Assembly: GCA_903861835.1 (NCBI GenBank)
Contig: CAIOVX010000027.1
Span: 1 to 64,000, forward strand
Origin: Candidatus Firestoneibacteriota bacterium
GTDB taxonomy: Bacteria; Oederibacteriota; D2-FULL-39-29; CAIOVX01
Direction of reading: 5' to 3'
Length of the DNA stretch: 64,000 bases
Below, piece by piece: positions 6,479-14,846 of this stretch (position 1 is its first letter; each line of letters opens with the position of its first letter). A program made the translations under genes and the position numbers. The notes beneath the pieces were generated by a model. It did no database searches, had not been told where the DNA came from, and worked only from the letters and a program-made list of their open reading frames with translations.

Positions 6479-8371
6479 TTAGTGCTTATTGTTTGTTTTT
6501 TTCATATATACCAGCACTGCCGTTATATCCGACGGCGCTATTCCGGAGATTCTTCTCGCCTGCCCGATAGATTCCGGCAGTATCTTTTTGAACTTTTCGA
6601 CTGCCTCTCCGGAAAGCCCGTGGACTTTTTTATAATCAATGCCCGGTGTTATTTTGATATGCTCTTCTTCTTCAAACCTTTCAATCTGCTCCAGCTGTCT
6701 TTTGATGTAGCCCTCATATTTTACCTGAATCTCCGCCTGCTCGAGGACTTCCGCCTTAAGTCGCGCATCAAGCCCGGCAACCGCCTTTATACTGCCTGCC
6801 AGGTCGGCAATACCGATTTCCGGCCGACGCAAAAGTTCTGTCAAGGAAATGCGCTCGGTAAAATCAGAAGAGTTTAAGTTCTTAACGAATATTTTATTCT
6901 CCGCAGTGGCCTTTAAGAATGTTTTGCCAAGTTCTAAGAGAACGGCCGTTATGCCCTCTTTTTTCTTTTTAAACCTCTCGTGCCTGGTCTTTGAAATCAG
7001 TCCGAACTTAAATCCGTACTCCGTAAGGCGAAGGTCGGCGTTATCCTGTCGCAGAACCAGCCGGTACTCGGCCCGGGAAGTGAACATGCGGTAGGGCTCT
7101 TCGGTGCCTTTCGTTACAAGATCATCAATCAAGACTCCAACATAGCCTTCTGAGCGGCCCACTACAAACTCTTCTTTTCCGCCGCGCGCCCTCAGAGCAG
7201 CGTTTATTCCGGCGATAAGCCCCTGCGCGGCCGCTTCCTCGTAGCCCGAGGTGCCGTTTATCTGCCCGGCGAGGTAGAGGTTTTTAACTGCCTTGGTCTC
7301 GAGAGTATGCTTTATTTGGTCCGGCGGAACAAAATCATACTCTATGGCGTAACCGGGCCTCATTATTTCAACATTAGCAAGGGCCGGGATGGACCTCAGA
7401 AAAGCGTACTGGACATCCAGGGGCAGGCTGGTAGAAAGCCCGTTGCAATATATTTCAAGCGTGGAGAGCGCCTCAGGTTCAAGAAAGATCTGGTGCCTGG
7501 TCTTTTCCGGAAAACGCATAACTTTGTCTTCAATTGACGGACAGTAGCGCGGCCCGACACCTTTGATTCTTCCCCCGTAGAGCGGAGACCTGTGGATGTT
7601 TTTCCTGATGATAGCGTTAGTAGCTTCATTGGTATAAACTATCTGGCAGGAGACGAGGGGGCGATCTATCTTTTCGGTCTCAAAAGAAAAAGGGAGAGGG
7701 ATTTTGTCCCCGGGCTGATCCTCCGTTTTAGAAAAATCTATCGTATTCCTGTTTATTCTCGGATTGGTGCCGGTTTTAAGCCTGCCAAGACGCAGCCCCG
7801 CGGCTTTCAGGGCAAGCGAGAGTTTTTCGGCTGCCAGTTCGCCGTTTCTCCCCCCGGGATAGGAAGCTTCACCGATATGAATGAGGCCGTTTAAAAATGT
7901 CCCCGGAGTGAGAACTACACAGGTTGCTTCATATATAGTGCCTATGTTGGTCTCTATCCCGCAAACCTTGCCCTTCTTAATTATCAGCTTCTCAACAATA
8001 CCCTGCTTTATGTCAAGACCCGGCTGGTTCTCGAGCACCTGCTTCATATACTGCTGGTATTCCTTTTTGTCTGATTGAACCCTTAGGGAATGAACAGCCG
8101 GCCCTTTCTTTGTATTTAACATCCTGAACTGGATTCCGGTGCGATCTGCGGCTTTTCCCATTTCGCCGCCCAGAGCGTCTATCTCTTTTACGAGGTGTCC
8201 TTTGGCAAGTCCTCCGATAGCAGGATTGCAGGACATCTGGGCGATATTATCAAGGTTAATGGTAAATATACAGGTTTTTAAGCCCATTCTTGCCGCCGCA
8301 AGGGCAGATTCAGCGCCTGCGTGGCCTGCTCCAACCACTAATACATCATATTTCGTACTATTTTTATACAT
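6479..8371 (-). CDS. mnmG: tRNA uridine-34 modification enzyme MnmG (GidA)
   Basis: MnmG with MnmE installs carboxymethylaminomethyl at the wobble uridine of tRNAs, using FAD, NADH and methylene-tetrahydrofolate. The FAD-binding site DVLVVGAGHAGAESALAAARMG is at the N-terminus, followed by CNPAIGG, the GidA signatures GPRYCPSIEDK and YDFVPPDQ, and a C-terminal helical MnmE-contact domain. I chose ATG 8369-8371 (630 aa); a GTG three codons upstream is possible, and the G-run between the two is too close to the ATG to be an ideal ribosome binding site. The upstream gap holds DnaA boxes. Confidence 0.96.
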   Translation of the reverse strand: MYKNSTKYDVLVVGAGHAGAESALAAARMGLKTCIFTINLDNIAQMSCNPAIGGLAKGHLVKEIDALGGEMGKAADRTGIQFRMLNTKKGPAVHSLRVQSDKKEYQQYMKQVLENQPGLDIKQGIVEKLIIKKGKVCGIETNIGTIYEATCVVLTPGTFLNGLIHIGEASYPGGRNGELAAEKLSLALKAAGLRLGRLKTGTNPRINRNTIDFSKTEDQPGDKIPLPFSFETEKIDRPLVSCQIVYTNEATNAIIRKNIHRSPLYGGRIKGVGPRYCPSIEDKVMRFPEKTRHQIFLEPEALSTLEIYCNGLSTSLPLDVQYAFLRSIPALANVEIMRPGYAIEYDFVPPDQIKHTLETKAVKNLYLAGQINGTSGYEEAAAQGLIAGINAALRARGGKEEFVVGRSEGYVGVLIDDLVTKGTEEPYRMFTSRAEYRLVLRQDNADLRLTEYGFKFGLISKTRHERFKKKKEGITAVLLELGKTFLKATAENKIFVKNLNSSDFTERISLTELLRRPEIGIADLAGSIKAVAGLDARLKAEVLEQAEIQVKYEGYIKRQLEQIERFEEEEHIKITPGIDYKKVHGLSGEAVEKFKKILPESIGQARRISGIAPSDITAVLVYMKKTNNKH

Positions 8372-8442
8372 TTCCCCCACTTTTACAACTTTTTTCCTGT
8401 TTTTTGTGTATTGGTTGCCCCAAAAGTATTCTTACCAACAAG

Positions 8443-8706
8443 ATATCCACAATTGTGGATACATTCTTATCAACAATTAGCTCATAATGTGAATTAGTTT
8501 CTAATGTTTTTATTATGCTTTGGAACCAAATGCATTTTCTCAATAGCCTAAAGTGGATATCAGGTTTATCCACTAAGTTATGCACTGACAGGGACTTTCC
8601 TTATCCACAGCTAATCCACAGATATTTATAATAAGTCCCGAATACCCCAGCAACAGTATATCTTAATTATCAGGGACGTAATTTGAGCGCCATTTTTTGT
8701 GGATAA
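8443..8706. other. DnaA-box cluster between mnmG and mnmE (possible oriC part)
   Basis: The gap of 397 bases carries perfect DnaA boxes TTATCCACA at 8601-8609 (+) and 8698-8706 (reverse), plus near matches at 8443-8451, 8454-8462 (reverse; these two form an inverted pair), 8467-8475, 8552-8560 (reverse), 8566-8574 and 8612-8620. The flanks are AT-rich. The position beside gidA is that of the E. coli origin, but gene direction does not switch here. Confidence 0.7.
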
Positions 8707-8768
8707 CAGTCTTACAAGTCTGAGAAAAGTCTCTGGATAGATCTTTCGCTTCGCTCAAGATGAATTGC

Positions 8769-10151
8769 TCACTTTCCTACACAAAACTCAGAGAAAATCC
8801 TGTTTATTATGTCTTCAGAGGAGACTCTTCCGGTTATCGCTCCCAGATGATCAAGCGCTCCCCTAATATCCAGGGCAATGAACTCTTCTGACATCCCCTT
8901 CTTGATTGATTCAAGCGCATTGTCGAGAGAAAGAACGGCGTTTTCGAGCAAAAGCTTGTGCCTCAGGCTGGTTATGATTATTTCCTCGCTGCCCCTAACC
9001 CCTCGCTCATCAACCAGCCGGCGAAGCGCTTTTTTCAATTCTTTGATGCCCTTGGCCTTCAGGGCCGAGATATTGATAATCTTTACACCGGGAAGAAGTT
9101 TTTCAACTTCTCTTTCCTCAAGTTTCTGTTTAAGGTCGGACTTATTTATCACAATAAGGGCCTTCTTTCCCCTTGCCCTCTTAGCCGCTTCCCTATCGTC
9201 TTTGTTGAGTTTTTCAGAACCGTCAAGCATAAGGATAACGGCGTCCGCGCTTTCAATGGAATTGAAGGTCCGCTGAATACCTTTTTTTTCAATAAGGTTG
9301 GAAGATTCTCTGATACCTGCGGTATCGGAAAGTACGAAGGGCATCCCCTCAAGGTTTATTCCTTCTTCAATTATGTCCCTTGTCGTCCCGGGCAGGTGGG
9401 TGACAATGGCCCGCTCCTCTTCAAGGAGTTCGTTTAGCAGACTTGACTTGCCGGCGTTAGGACGCCCGACTATAGAGGTCTTGACTCCTTCCCTAAGAAT
9501 TTTCCCCGCTCCCGCCGTAGCAAGCAGTTCTTTAAGCCTCTCACGGGCAGAGGAGAGAGCGCGCGCGGTTACTTTCAGTCCGGCCGCTTCTAAACCTTCT
9601 TCCGGAAATTCAATATTTGCTTCCACTTCAACCGCCGCGGATTTTATACTTTCCGCGATTTCTTTTAATTCTCCTGAGAGGCGGCCCTTAAGCTGGTTTA
9701 CCGCCGCGCTCAAACTATCCGACGTTTTCGCTTTTATTATATCCACTACCGCTTCTGCCTGGGCCAGATCGATCCTTCCGTTTAAGTAAGCCCTTCTTGT
9801 GAACTCTCCCGGCTCCGCGAGGCGCGCGCCAAGAGTTATAGCCGCTTCCAGCGTCCTGCGCACCGAGACCATTCCCCCGTGGCAATTTATTTCGGCAACA
9901 TCTTCCCTCGTGTAAGTTTTTGGAGCCTTCATAACGGAAAGAATAACTTCGTCAATAATCTTCGAAGTCTTCGGGTCTACGGCGTGGCCGTAATGAATGG
10001 TGTAGGAAGGAAGCGCAGCCGCTTTCTTGCCTTGCTTAAGCTTTATCAGTTTGCCGGCAATGCTTATTGCCTGCGGCCCGGAGAGCCGGACGATGCCGAT
10101 GCCGCTTTCACCGGGCGCCGTGGCTATTGCAGCAATGGTATCCTGTTTCAT
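8769..10151 (-). CDS. mnmE: tRNA modification GTPase MnmE (TrmE)
   Basis: Partner of MnmG in wobble-uridine modification. The 460-residue protein has the N-terminal folate-binding domain (DTIAAIATAPGESGIGIVRLSG), a helical domain, and an inserted G domain with P-loop GRPNAGKSSLLNELL near residue 230, DTAGIRES, and NKSD. The C-terminal FCVGK tail carries the cysteine conserved in the family. Its start overlaps the end of the HEAT-like gene by four bases. All catalytic motifs are intact. Confidence 0.96.
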   Translation of the reverse strand: MKQDTIAAIATAPGESGIGIVRLSGPQAISIAGKLIKLKQGKKAAALPSYTIHYGHAVDPKTSKIIDEVILSVMKAPKTYTREDVAEINCHGGMVSVRRTLEAAITLGARLAEPGEFTRRAYLNGRIDLAQAEAVVDIIKAKTSDSLSAAVNQLKGRLSGELKEIAESIKSAAVEVEANIEFPEEGLEAAGLKVTARALSSARERLKELLATAGAGKILREGVKTSIVGRPNAGKSSLLNELLEEERAIVTHLPGTTRDIIEEGINLEGMPFVLSDTAGIRESSNLIEKKGIQRTFNSIESADAVILMLDGSEKLNKDDREAAKRARGKKALIVINKSDLKQKLEEREVEKLLPGVKIINISALKAKGIKELKKALRRLVDERGVRGSEEIIITSLRHKLLLENAVLSLDNALESIKKGMSEEFIALDIRGALDHLGAITGRVSSEDIINRIFSEFCVGK

Positions 10152-12175
10152 TTTTTTACTGCCACCTTCAGGGTCTCTGAAATGAGCTTGCCTGTCCAGC
10201 CCTTTTCAAAGCCTTTGAGCGGAGCGCCGCCATCGTAAGTGATTATTAAGTCATACTCTTTCTCGACGGTGTTTTGAGCCGCAGGAAGCAGCACATACTC
10301 TTTTTCAAATGAAACGCCCGGAGCAAGCACCTCTACGCGCTGAGCCGCTTCCGCCGCCGATAGTTTTTCAGTTTCATCCGCGAACAGCCTTCCGGCAATC
10401 AAGCCTTCATAGAAGAGACCAGCGTCAAAACCCAGGGGCCCGCCGGCGGAGTTAAGGAGATAGGCCTGTTCCGGCGAGTCGTTCTTTATAGAAACCGTTA
10501 TCTTTATATCTTCACCCGGTTTAAAAATAAGCGCAGTTGCCGGAGCAGCCAACAGAACCTGCCCCTGGGTTCCCGTATCCGGGGAGTCAAAAAGTGTGCC
10601 AAGTTTTTCAGCTTGCAGGCCGTTGAGTCTTGCGCTCTCCGCCTTGTAGATTTCCCTCTCTTCTTCTTTAATACCGGCAGACGCGGAAAGCGCCGAAAGC
10701 TGCTGCAGGGCGCACGGAAGAAGCCCAAGTTTCAGATAGATTTTATAAAGCGCCTCTGCGGCAATCCTGAAGCCCGGCGACTCCGCAGGAACTGACTTCA
10801 ATATATTAATCTCGGGAGCGTATTTTTTAAAGAGTATGCCGGGCGCATAAGGATCTAACAGCGCGGCCTCTTCTGCTTTCCCCTCCGGCAGCAGGCAAAG
10901 CGCTTTGAGACTTCCGTAATCGCGGTTGTAGGGTTGTTCCATTCCCGAAACCGACGGGTCATAGGAAGCGAGCCAGCCCAGCGCCTTCTCCCGGTCAAAA
11001 CCAAGTTCATAATAGTAACGCGCAGCGTCAACATAAGCGGAGAATTTCCTCTGCCTCATTATCCTTTTCGTTAATTGCCCGCGGAAGGCTTCATCCGAAA
11101 AATGTTCGGCGTTAAGCGCGCAGGACTCCCTCCCGGGAACACCGGAAAGCAGACCAAGCAGTTCAGCGGGCAAAAGATCTAAAGGACAGTAAAGCTTAAG
11201 CGCCTCGACCGGGTCAAGACTCATCAAGGCGCGAAAACCCGGCAGCATATTATTTTTATCGGCGAGGAGAGCAAGAAGCTCTCCTTTGACGCGAACATCT
11301 TTCAGGACGGCAAGAGCAGTAAGCATATAGAAGGAGGCGTTTTCCGCGCCTGTTTGAACCAAAAGCGTCGCTGCTGAGCCGGCCGTCTGAGCGGCCGGAG
11401 ACTTTAATTCAAGATAAGCTGCATAGAGCGCCTCCGCTCCGTCCGGCAGGGTTACAAGCTCCTTCCCGCAAAGCTCGCAGAAGTAAAACTGCTTCTTCCC
11501 GGCCTTCTCTTTCAGCGCTTCGCAATATTTTTGCGCCCTCACGCTTCCGGGCTGATCCTTCAGTTCTGTTTTAAGTTTTAGGAATTCTATGGCATCGCGG
11601 GCTGCCGCGCGGACAGGATAATAATCCCTTCTCTGCGCGTAGCGGTCGTAAAGGAGCGGGGTAAAATACTGGCTGGCTCCGCCGTCAGCCGTTTCCATAA
11701 GGGCCTTTAAGGCGGATAATCTGACACCTGAACTTCTGTCTTTTAAGGCCTGCCGAAAAGTGCCGGCCGCAGCTTCAGGCGCCGCCGCAGAGAGAGCTTC
11801 TATAATTCTTTGCCTGAAGAAACCGTTCTTAAGATCGGCGAGGAGATATTCGAGGTCGTTTAAATTCTGCGAGCCGCGGTTCAGAAGTTTTTTTAGTTCG
11901 GGGTTAGGTTCGGTCACGGTAAAACCGGCTTCGGGAAGATCCAGCGTGTCGCGGTCGGCAGCCCGTATACTTTCTATGAGCCTGTCCGCTTCTTTCGCGG
12001 CGTCATCGTCGCGCCCTTTAAGCCAGGCGGTTTTCAGTACGGAACCCGCAGAGGCGGTGTCAGCCGCCATTATTCTGGGATCGAGAGACTGCTCTCCGGT
12101 CACATCCCCTTCCGGCGCCGCAAGCAGCAGCGCCGGAAGCAGGACCTGTATGAACAGGAGAGTGGTTTTTTTCAT
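10148..12175 (-). CDS. Large secreted HEAT-like repeat protein, unknown function
   Basis: I place the start at ATG 12173-12175, five bases after the yidC stop; the frame is open further upstream but only because it crosses yidC. The product (675 aa) begins with a signal peptide, MKKTTLLFIQVLLPALLLAA. Residues about 80-200 look like HEAT repeats (FRQALKDRSSGVRLSALKALMETA). One CELCGK motif lies in the middle. The C-terminal 150 residues, with GEDIKITVSIKND and EKEYDLIITYDGG, resemble a beta-sandwich. It occupies the place between yidC and mnmE where many bacteria carry jag/khpB. The family is not recognised; a role as periplasmic scaffold is a guess. Confidence 0.75.
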   Translation of the reverse strand: MKKTTLLFIQVLLPALLLAAPEGDVTGEQSLDPRIMAADTASAGSVLKTAWLKGRDDDAAKEADRLIESIRAADRDTLDLPEAGFTVTEPNPELKKLLNRGSQNLNDLEYLLADLKNGFFRQRIIEALSAAAPEAAAGTFRQALKDRSSGVRLSALKALMETADGGASQYFTPLLYDRYAQRRDYYPVRAAARDAIEFLKLKTELKDQPGSVRAQKYCEALKEKAGKKQFYFCELCGKELVTLPDGAEALYAAYLELKSPAAQTAGSAATLLVQTGAENASFYMLTALAVLKDVRVKGELLALLADKNNMLPGFRALMSLDPVEALKLYCPLDLLPAELLGLLSGVPGRESCALNAEHFSDEAFRGQLTKRIMRQRKFSAYVDAARYYYELGFDREKALGWLASYDPSVSGMEQPYNRDYGSLKALCLLPEGKAEEAALLDPYAPGILFKKYAPEINILKSVPAESPGFRIAAEALYKIYLKLGLLPCALQQLSALSASAGIKEEEREIYKAESARLNGLQAEKLGTLFDSPDTGTQGQVLLAAPATALIFKPGEDIKITVSIKNDSPEQAYLLNSAGGPLGFDAGLFYEGLIAGRLFADETEKLSAAEAAQRVEVLAPGVSFEKEYVLLPAAQNTVEKEYDLIITYDGGAPLKGFEKGWTGKLISETLKVAVKK

Positions 12176-12180
12176 TGGCC

Positions 12181-13821
12181 TTAGGCCGTTGTTGCTGACG
12201 GCGCTTTGTTCACAAGATACTGCTGGAGAAGCGAAAGCAGGTTCTGGGTAAACCAGAACAGGACCAGGCCGGACGGCCACCTGAAGTATATTGACATGCC
12301 GGTGAACATTATCGGCATCATCCAGAGCATCATTTTTGCCTGCTGGGGATCTGTGGACGGCGTAAGTTTCTGCTGGACCCACATTGTTGCCCCCATAAGT
12401 ATCGGAATAATCCAATATTTATCCGGACCGGAAAGGTCCGTAATCCAGAACATAAAAGGAGAGTCCTTCATCTCTATCGCGTTGCCGAGAATGGCATAAA
12501 GCGCGAAGAGCACGGGCAGCTGTATGAGCATCCAGAAACAGCCGGAGAGAGGATTTATTTTTCTCTCCTTGTAGATTTTCAGCATTTCCGTATTCATCCT
12601 CTGCGGATCGCTCTTGTACTGCTCGCGCAAAGCGTTGACATGCGGCTGCACTTCCTGCAGCTTCTTCATTGATTTGTACGAGTTCTGATTAGGCCACCAA
12701 AGTATGCCCTTAATGAGCACTGAGAGTATTATGATCGCGATTCCCCAGTTACCCACCACCCCGTGCAGGAATTTCAGGGTCTTCAGAAAGATTATGCCGA
12801 GCCAGCCGAACATCCCGAAGTCAAGCGCGTCGTGGAGACTGCTGCCGTAAGTGACCAGGTTCTCGTATATAAGCGGACCGGAGTAGACTTTAAACTTAAA
12901 AGTCTTCCCCTCTTCCCCTTTATATTCCGGGAGCAAAAGAGAGACGACGGGCATATCTGTCTGGACCTTAAGGCCGGTGCTGTCCGGTATCTCTGCCCTC
13001 ACTTTCTTAATTGTTCCCCTATAGCCTTCTGTTTCAGGAACCACGCAAAGTGTAGCAAAATACTTGTCTTTTACGCCTGCCCACGAAAGCGTGGTTATCT
13101 CTTTTGCGAGAGAAGCCTCTTCATCATACTTGCCGGGCTTACTTTTTTCTGTCTTGCCGTTTACTCTGGAAATATTTAACGGCGGAATTTTTGTGGAAGG
13201 ATCGTGACACCCTATGCCCGCTGCGGCCATTATTTTAACATCATTGAGCGCGCCCTTTGTTTTGGTCTTTAAACTAACCTCGCAGTCAAGATTGAAGCCT
13301 TTTTTCTGCAGGGAAAAAACCTTAACGGCTTCATTGCCCGCCTCATCCCTCCCCAAAAATCTCAGAGAAGAATTCTGCTTCTCGACGGCGTAAATAATGG
13401 AGTCGGTGAAATTAGCCTTTCCGGAGGTGAGCGTGAAATTGTTTCCTTCCGCATACTCCTTCCAGACCAGCTCGGCCAGGTTTCCGCCGAGAGAATAATT
13501 TTTAATCTTCCAGCTCTTAAGGGAAGCTCCCTTGGTGTCAAAGACTGCGAGCACATCGTCATTCTCCAGCGTTACCTCTTTTCCCGAAAGCGCTTGCGGA
13601 GTTGAGGCTTTCTTGGCCGCCGCAGGAGCGGCAACTGCTGCCGCTGCCGTTTCAGTTTTTGCCGCTTCCTTCGCCGCCGGCTGCTCGGGCGCTTTGGGCT
13701 GCATCATCTGGAATACGGAAAAACCGACCAGCACGGTAAACAACAGCACCATTGCAATCAGGAAATTCTTTTCATTGCCGCCGCCTGACGCGCCGGTTCT
13801 CATATTATTATTGCCGCTCAT
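12181..13821 (-). CDS. yidC: Membrane protein insertase YidC
   Basis: YidC inserts and folds inner-membrane proteins, alone or with SecYEG. The 546-residue protein has an N-terminal helix ([20 protein letters not shown]), a large periplasmic beta domain with an Ala/Lys-rich linker, then the conserved insertase core: [27 protein letters not shown], with the hydrophilic-groove arginine replaced or moved as in Gram-negative relatives, and [18 protein letters not shown]. The large periplasmic domain is typical of Gram-negative YidC. The ribosome binding site AAGGAG precedes ATG. It overlaps yidD by 14 bases. Confidence 0.95.
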   Translation of the reverse strand: MSGNNNMRTGASGGGNEKNFLIAMVLLFTVLVGFSVFQMMQPKAPEQPAAKEAAKTETAAAAVAAPAAAKKASTPQALSGKEVTLENDDVLAVFDTKGASLKSWKIKNYSLGGNLAELVWKEYAEGNNFTLTSGKANFTDSIIYAVEKQNSSLRFLGRDEAGNEAVKVFSLQKKGFNLDCEVSLKTKTKGALNDVKIMAAAGIGCHDPSTKIPPLNISRVNGKTEKSKPGKYDEEASLAKEITTLSWAGVKDKYFATLCVVPETEGYRGTIKKVRAEIPDSTGLKVQTDMPVVSLLLPEYKGEEGKTFKFKVYSGPLIYENLVTYGSSLHDALDFGMFGWLGIIFLKTLKFLHGVVGNWGIAIIILSVLIKGILWWPNQNSYKSMKKLQEVQPHVNALREQYKSDPQRMNTEMLKIYKERKINPLSGCFWMLIQLPVLFALYAILGNAIEMKDSPFMFWITDLSGPDKYWIIPILMGATMWVQQKLTPSTDPQQAKMMLWMMPIMFTGMSIYFRWPSGLVLFWFTQNLLSLLQQYLVNKAPSATTA

Positions 13822-14044
13822 TTTTTTTCTCCTTCGTTGGGACGGGATCGTACCCGCCCGGGTGGAACGGATGACATTTTAAAAGCCGCAGAAGAGCGAA
13901 CCAGCTTCCTTTGAGACTGCCGTGGACTGTAATCGCTTCCGCCGCATACTCCGAACAGGTTGGACTAAACCTGCAGGCCGGCGGAAGCAGAGGGGAAATA
14001 TATTTTTTATAGGATTTTAATAAAAAGACCAAGGGGCTCTTCAT
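13808..14044 (-). CDS. yidD: Membrane protein insertion efficiency factor YidD
   Basis: The 78-residue protein carries the family core [29 protein letters not shown] with three conserved cysteines and the [12 protein letters not shown] ending. YidD assists membrane insertion together with YidC. It overlaps rnpA by four bases (ATGA) and yidC by 14, the standard rpmH-rnpA-yidD-yidC order. Confidence 0.95.
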   Translation of the reverse strand: MKSPLVFLLKSYKKYISPLLPPACRFSPTCSEYAAEAITVHGSLKGSWFALLRLLKCHPFHPGGYDPVPTKEKKNERQ

Positions 14045-14361
14045 AAGAGGCCGGCTAACCTTAGCGCCTTCTCCACCGTTTCTTTCAGCCCTGCAAAATC
14101 CGACTCTCCGGAATCCGGAGGAGCCGAGACGACCAGGCGAAGTCCCTGCCCGGCCGTCTTGAACACCGGAACTATAATGCTGCGAAGCCTTCTCTTTATT
14201 TTATTTCTTACACAGGGCGCGGTTTTTTTCCTGACCGCCACTCCCAGCTTAAACGAGCCTCCGTTATCCCTGGTATACATAAGCGTTATCCTGCCGCAAC
14301 TTGCCCTTTTGCCTTTCTCAAAAACTTCGCTAAACTCTTCCCTGCTTAGGGAATAATACAT
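14041..14361 (-). CDS. rnpA: Ribonuclease P protein component RnpA
   Basis: Protein subunit of RNase P, which matures the 5' ends of tRNAs. The 106-residue product has the RNA-binding signature [12 protein letters not shown] near residue 52 and the usual N-terminal region ([20 protein letters not shown]). The start codon lies inside the upstream rpmH reading frame, giving a 16-base overlap in a different frame, which implies coupled translation. Confidence 0.93.
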   Translation of the reverse strand: MYYSLSREEFSEVFEKGKRASCGRITLMYTRDNGGSFKLGVAVRKKTAPCVRNKIKRRLRSIIVPVFKTAGQGLRLVVSAPPDSGESDFAGLKETVEKALRLAGLL

Positions 14362-14483
14362 TTCCTTCCCTTGCTCCTTCTGCTGTTAATAACGCGCTTC
14401 CCGCCCGGGGATCTCATTCTCTTTAAAAACCCGTGCGTCCTGTTTCTTTTTCTGTTGTGCGGTTGAAAAGTTCTTTTTACCAT
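14346..14483 (-). CDS. rpmH: 50S ribosomal protein L34
   Basis: Translating the minus strand from ATG 14481-14483 gives a 45-residue, very basic protein starting [20 protein letters not shown] and containing RSKGRK near the end, the L34 pattern. A GGGAGGAAC ribosome binding site precedes the start. It is too short for most automatic calls. It heads the rpmH-rnpA-yidD-yidC-HEAT-mnmE run. A TATAAT-like -10 is present on the minus strand at 14514-14519 without a clear -35. Confidence 0.95.
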   Translation of the reverse strand: MVKRTFQPHNRKRNRTHGFLKRMRSPGGKRVINSRRSKGRKCIIP

Positions 14484-14554
14484 TGTTCCTCCCGTTAACT
14501 TTTAAGCAGGGTCATTATAATACATATCTATTTCAAAAAAAACAAATATATTTC

Positions 14555-14583
14555 TTGACTTGCTTTCAAATATTGAATATATA
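14555..14583 (+). promoter_or_regulatory. Promoter upstream of dnaA
   Basis: TTGACT (14555-14560), 17 bases, TATATA (14578-14583). It faces dnaA, with a 250-base leader that contains a terminator hairpin at 14661 and four DnaA boxes. Confidence 0.65.
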
Positions 14584-14587
14584 TGAT

Positions 14588-14691
14588 TGCGCCCGAAAAA
14601 ATGGCAGAATGTTTTTCGAATGTCACGGGAGAGGGCGGCCGTAAATCATAAAGTTCTAACAACCAGCGAAAGCTGGTTTTTGTGTTTTTAG
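14588..14691 (+). ncRNA. Candidate structured leader or small RNA ahead of dnaA
   Basis: The segment between the promoter and the terminator can fold: CGCCC near 14588 pairs with GGGCG near 14634, and inside it GAAAAA pairs with TTTTTC (flanking ATGGCAGAATG). It ends in a perfect terminator hairpin. Either a roughly 100-base small RNA is made here or transcription into dnaA is attenuated. I do not recognise an RNA family; SRP RNA and tmRNA signatures are absent. Confidence 0.4.
14661..14691 (+). terminator. Intrinsic terminator before dnaA
   Basis: AACCAGC (14661-14667), a GAAA tetraloop, and GCTGGTT (14672-14678) are followed by a T-rich run (TTTTGTGTTTTT). Confidence 0.75.
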
Positions 14692-14713
14692 GGATAAAAC
14701 GACCACAACAGGT

Positions 14714-14827
14714 TGTGGATAACTTTATCCCAGCATACCATAGATTTGATACTGTTGATAACTCTGTTTAGCATTGTATTTAAAAGCATTATAATGAATT
14801 AGCAACTGTGGATAACCCTGTGGATAA
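14714..14827. other. DnaA boxes upstream of dnaA (autoregulation / oriC part)
   Basis: TGTGGATAA, the complement of the consensus TTATCCACA, occurs at 14714-14722, 14807-14815 and 14819-14827, and a one-mismatch copy TGTTGATAA at 14753-14761. All are in the same orientation, and the last two are spaced 12 bases apart. Confidence 0.85.
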
Positions 14828-14846
14828 ATATTTCAACGGAGCCAAT

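Noticed and set aside
6419-6877. 152-codon plus-strand frame
   Set aside because: Antisense shadow of mnmG with low-complexity composition.
10148-12415. Longer 755-codon version of the HEAT-like gene
   Set aside because: The extra N-terminal 80 codons are antisense-free but overlap yidC in another frame; a signal peptide begins at the internal ATG 12175.
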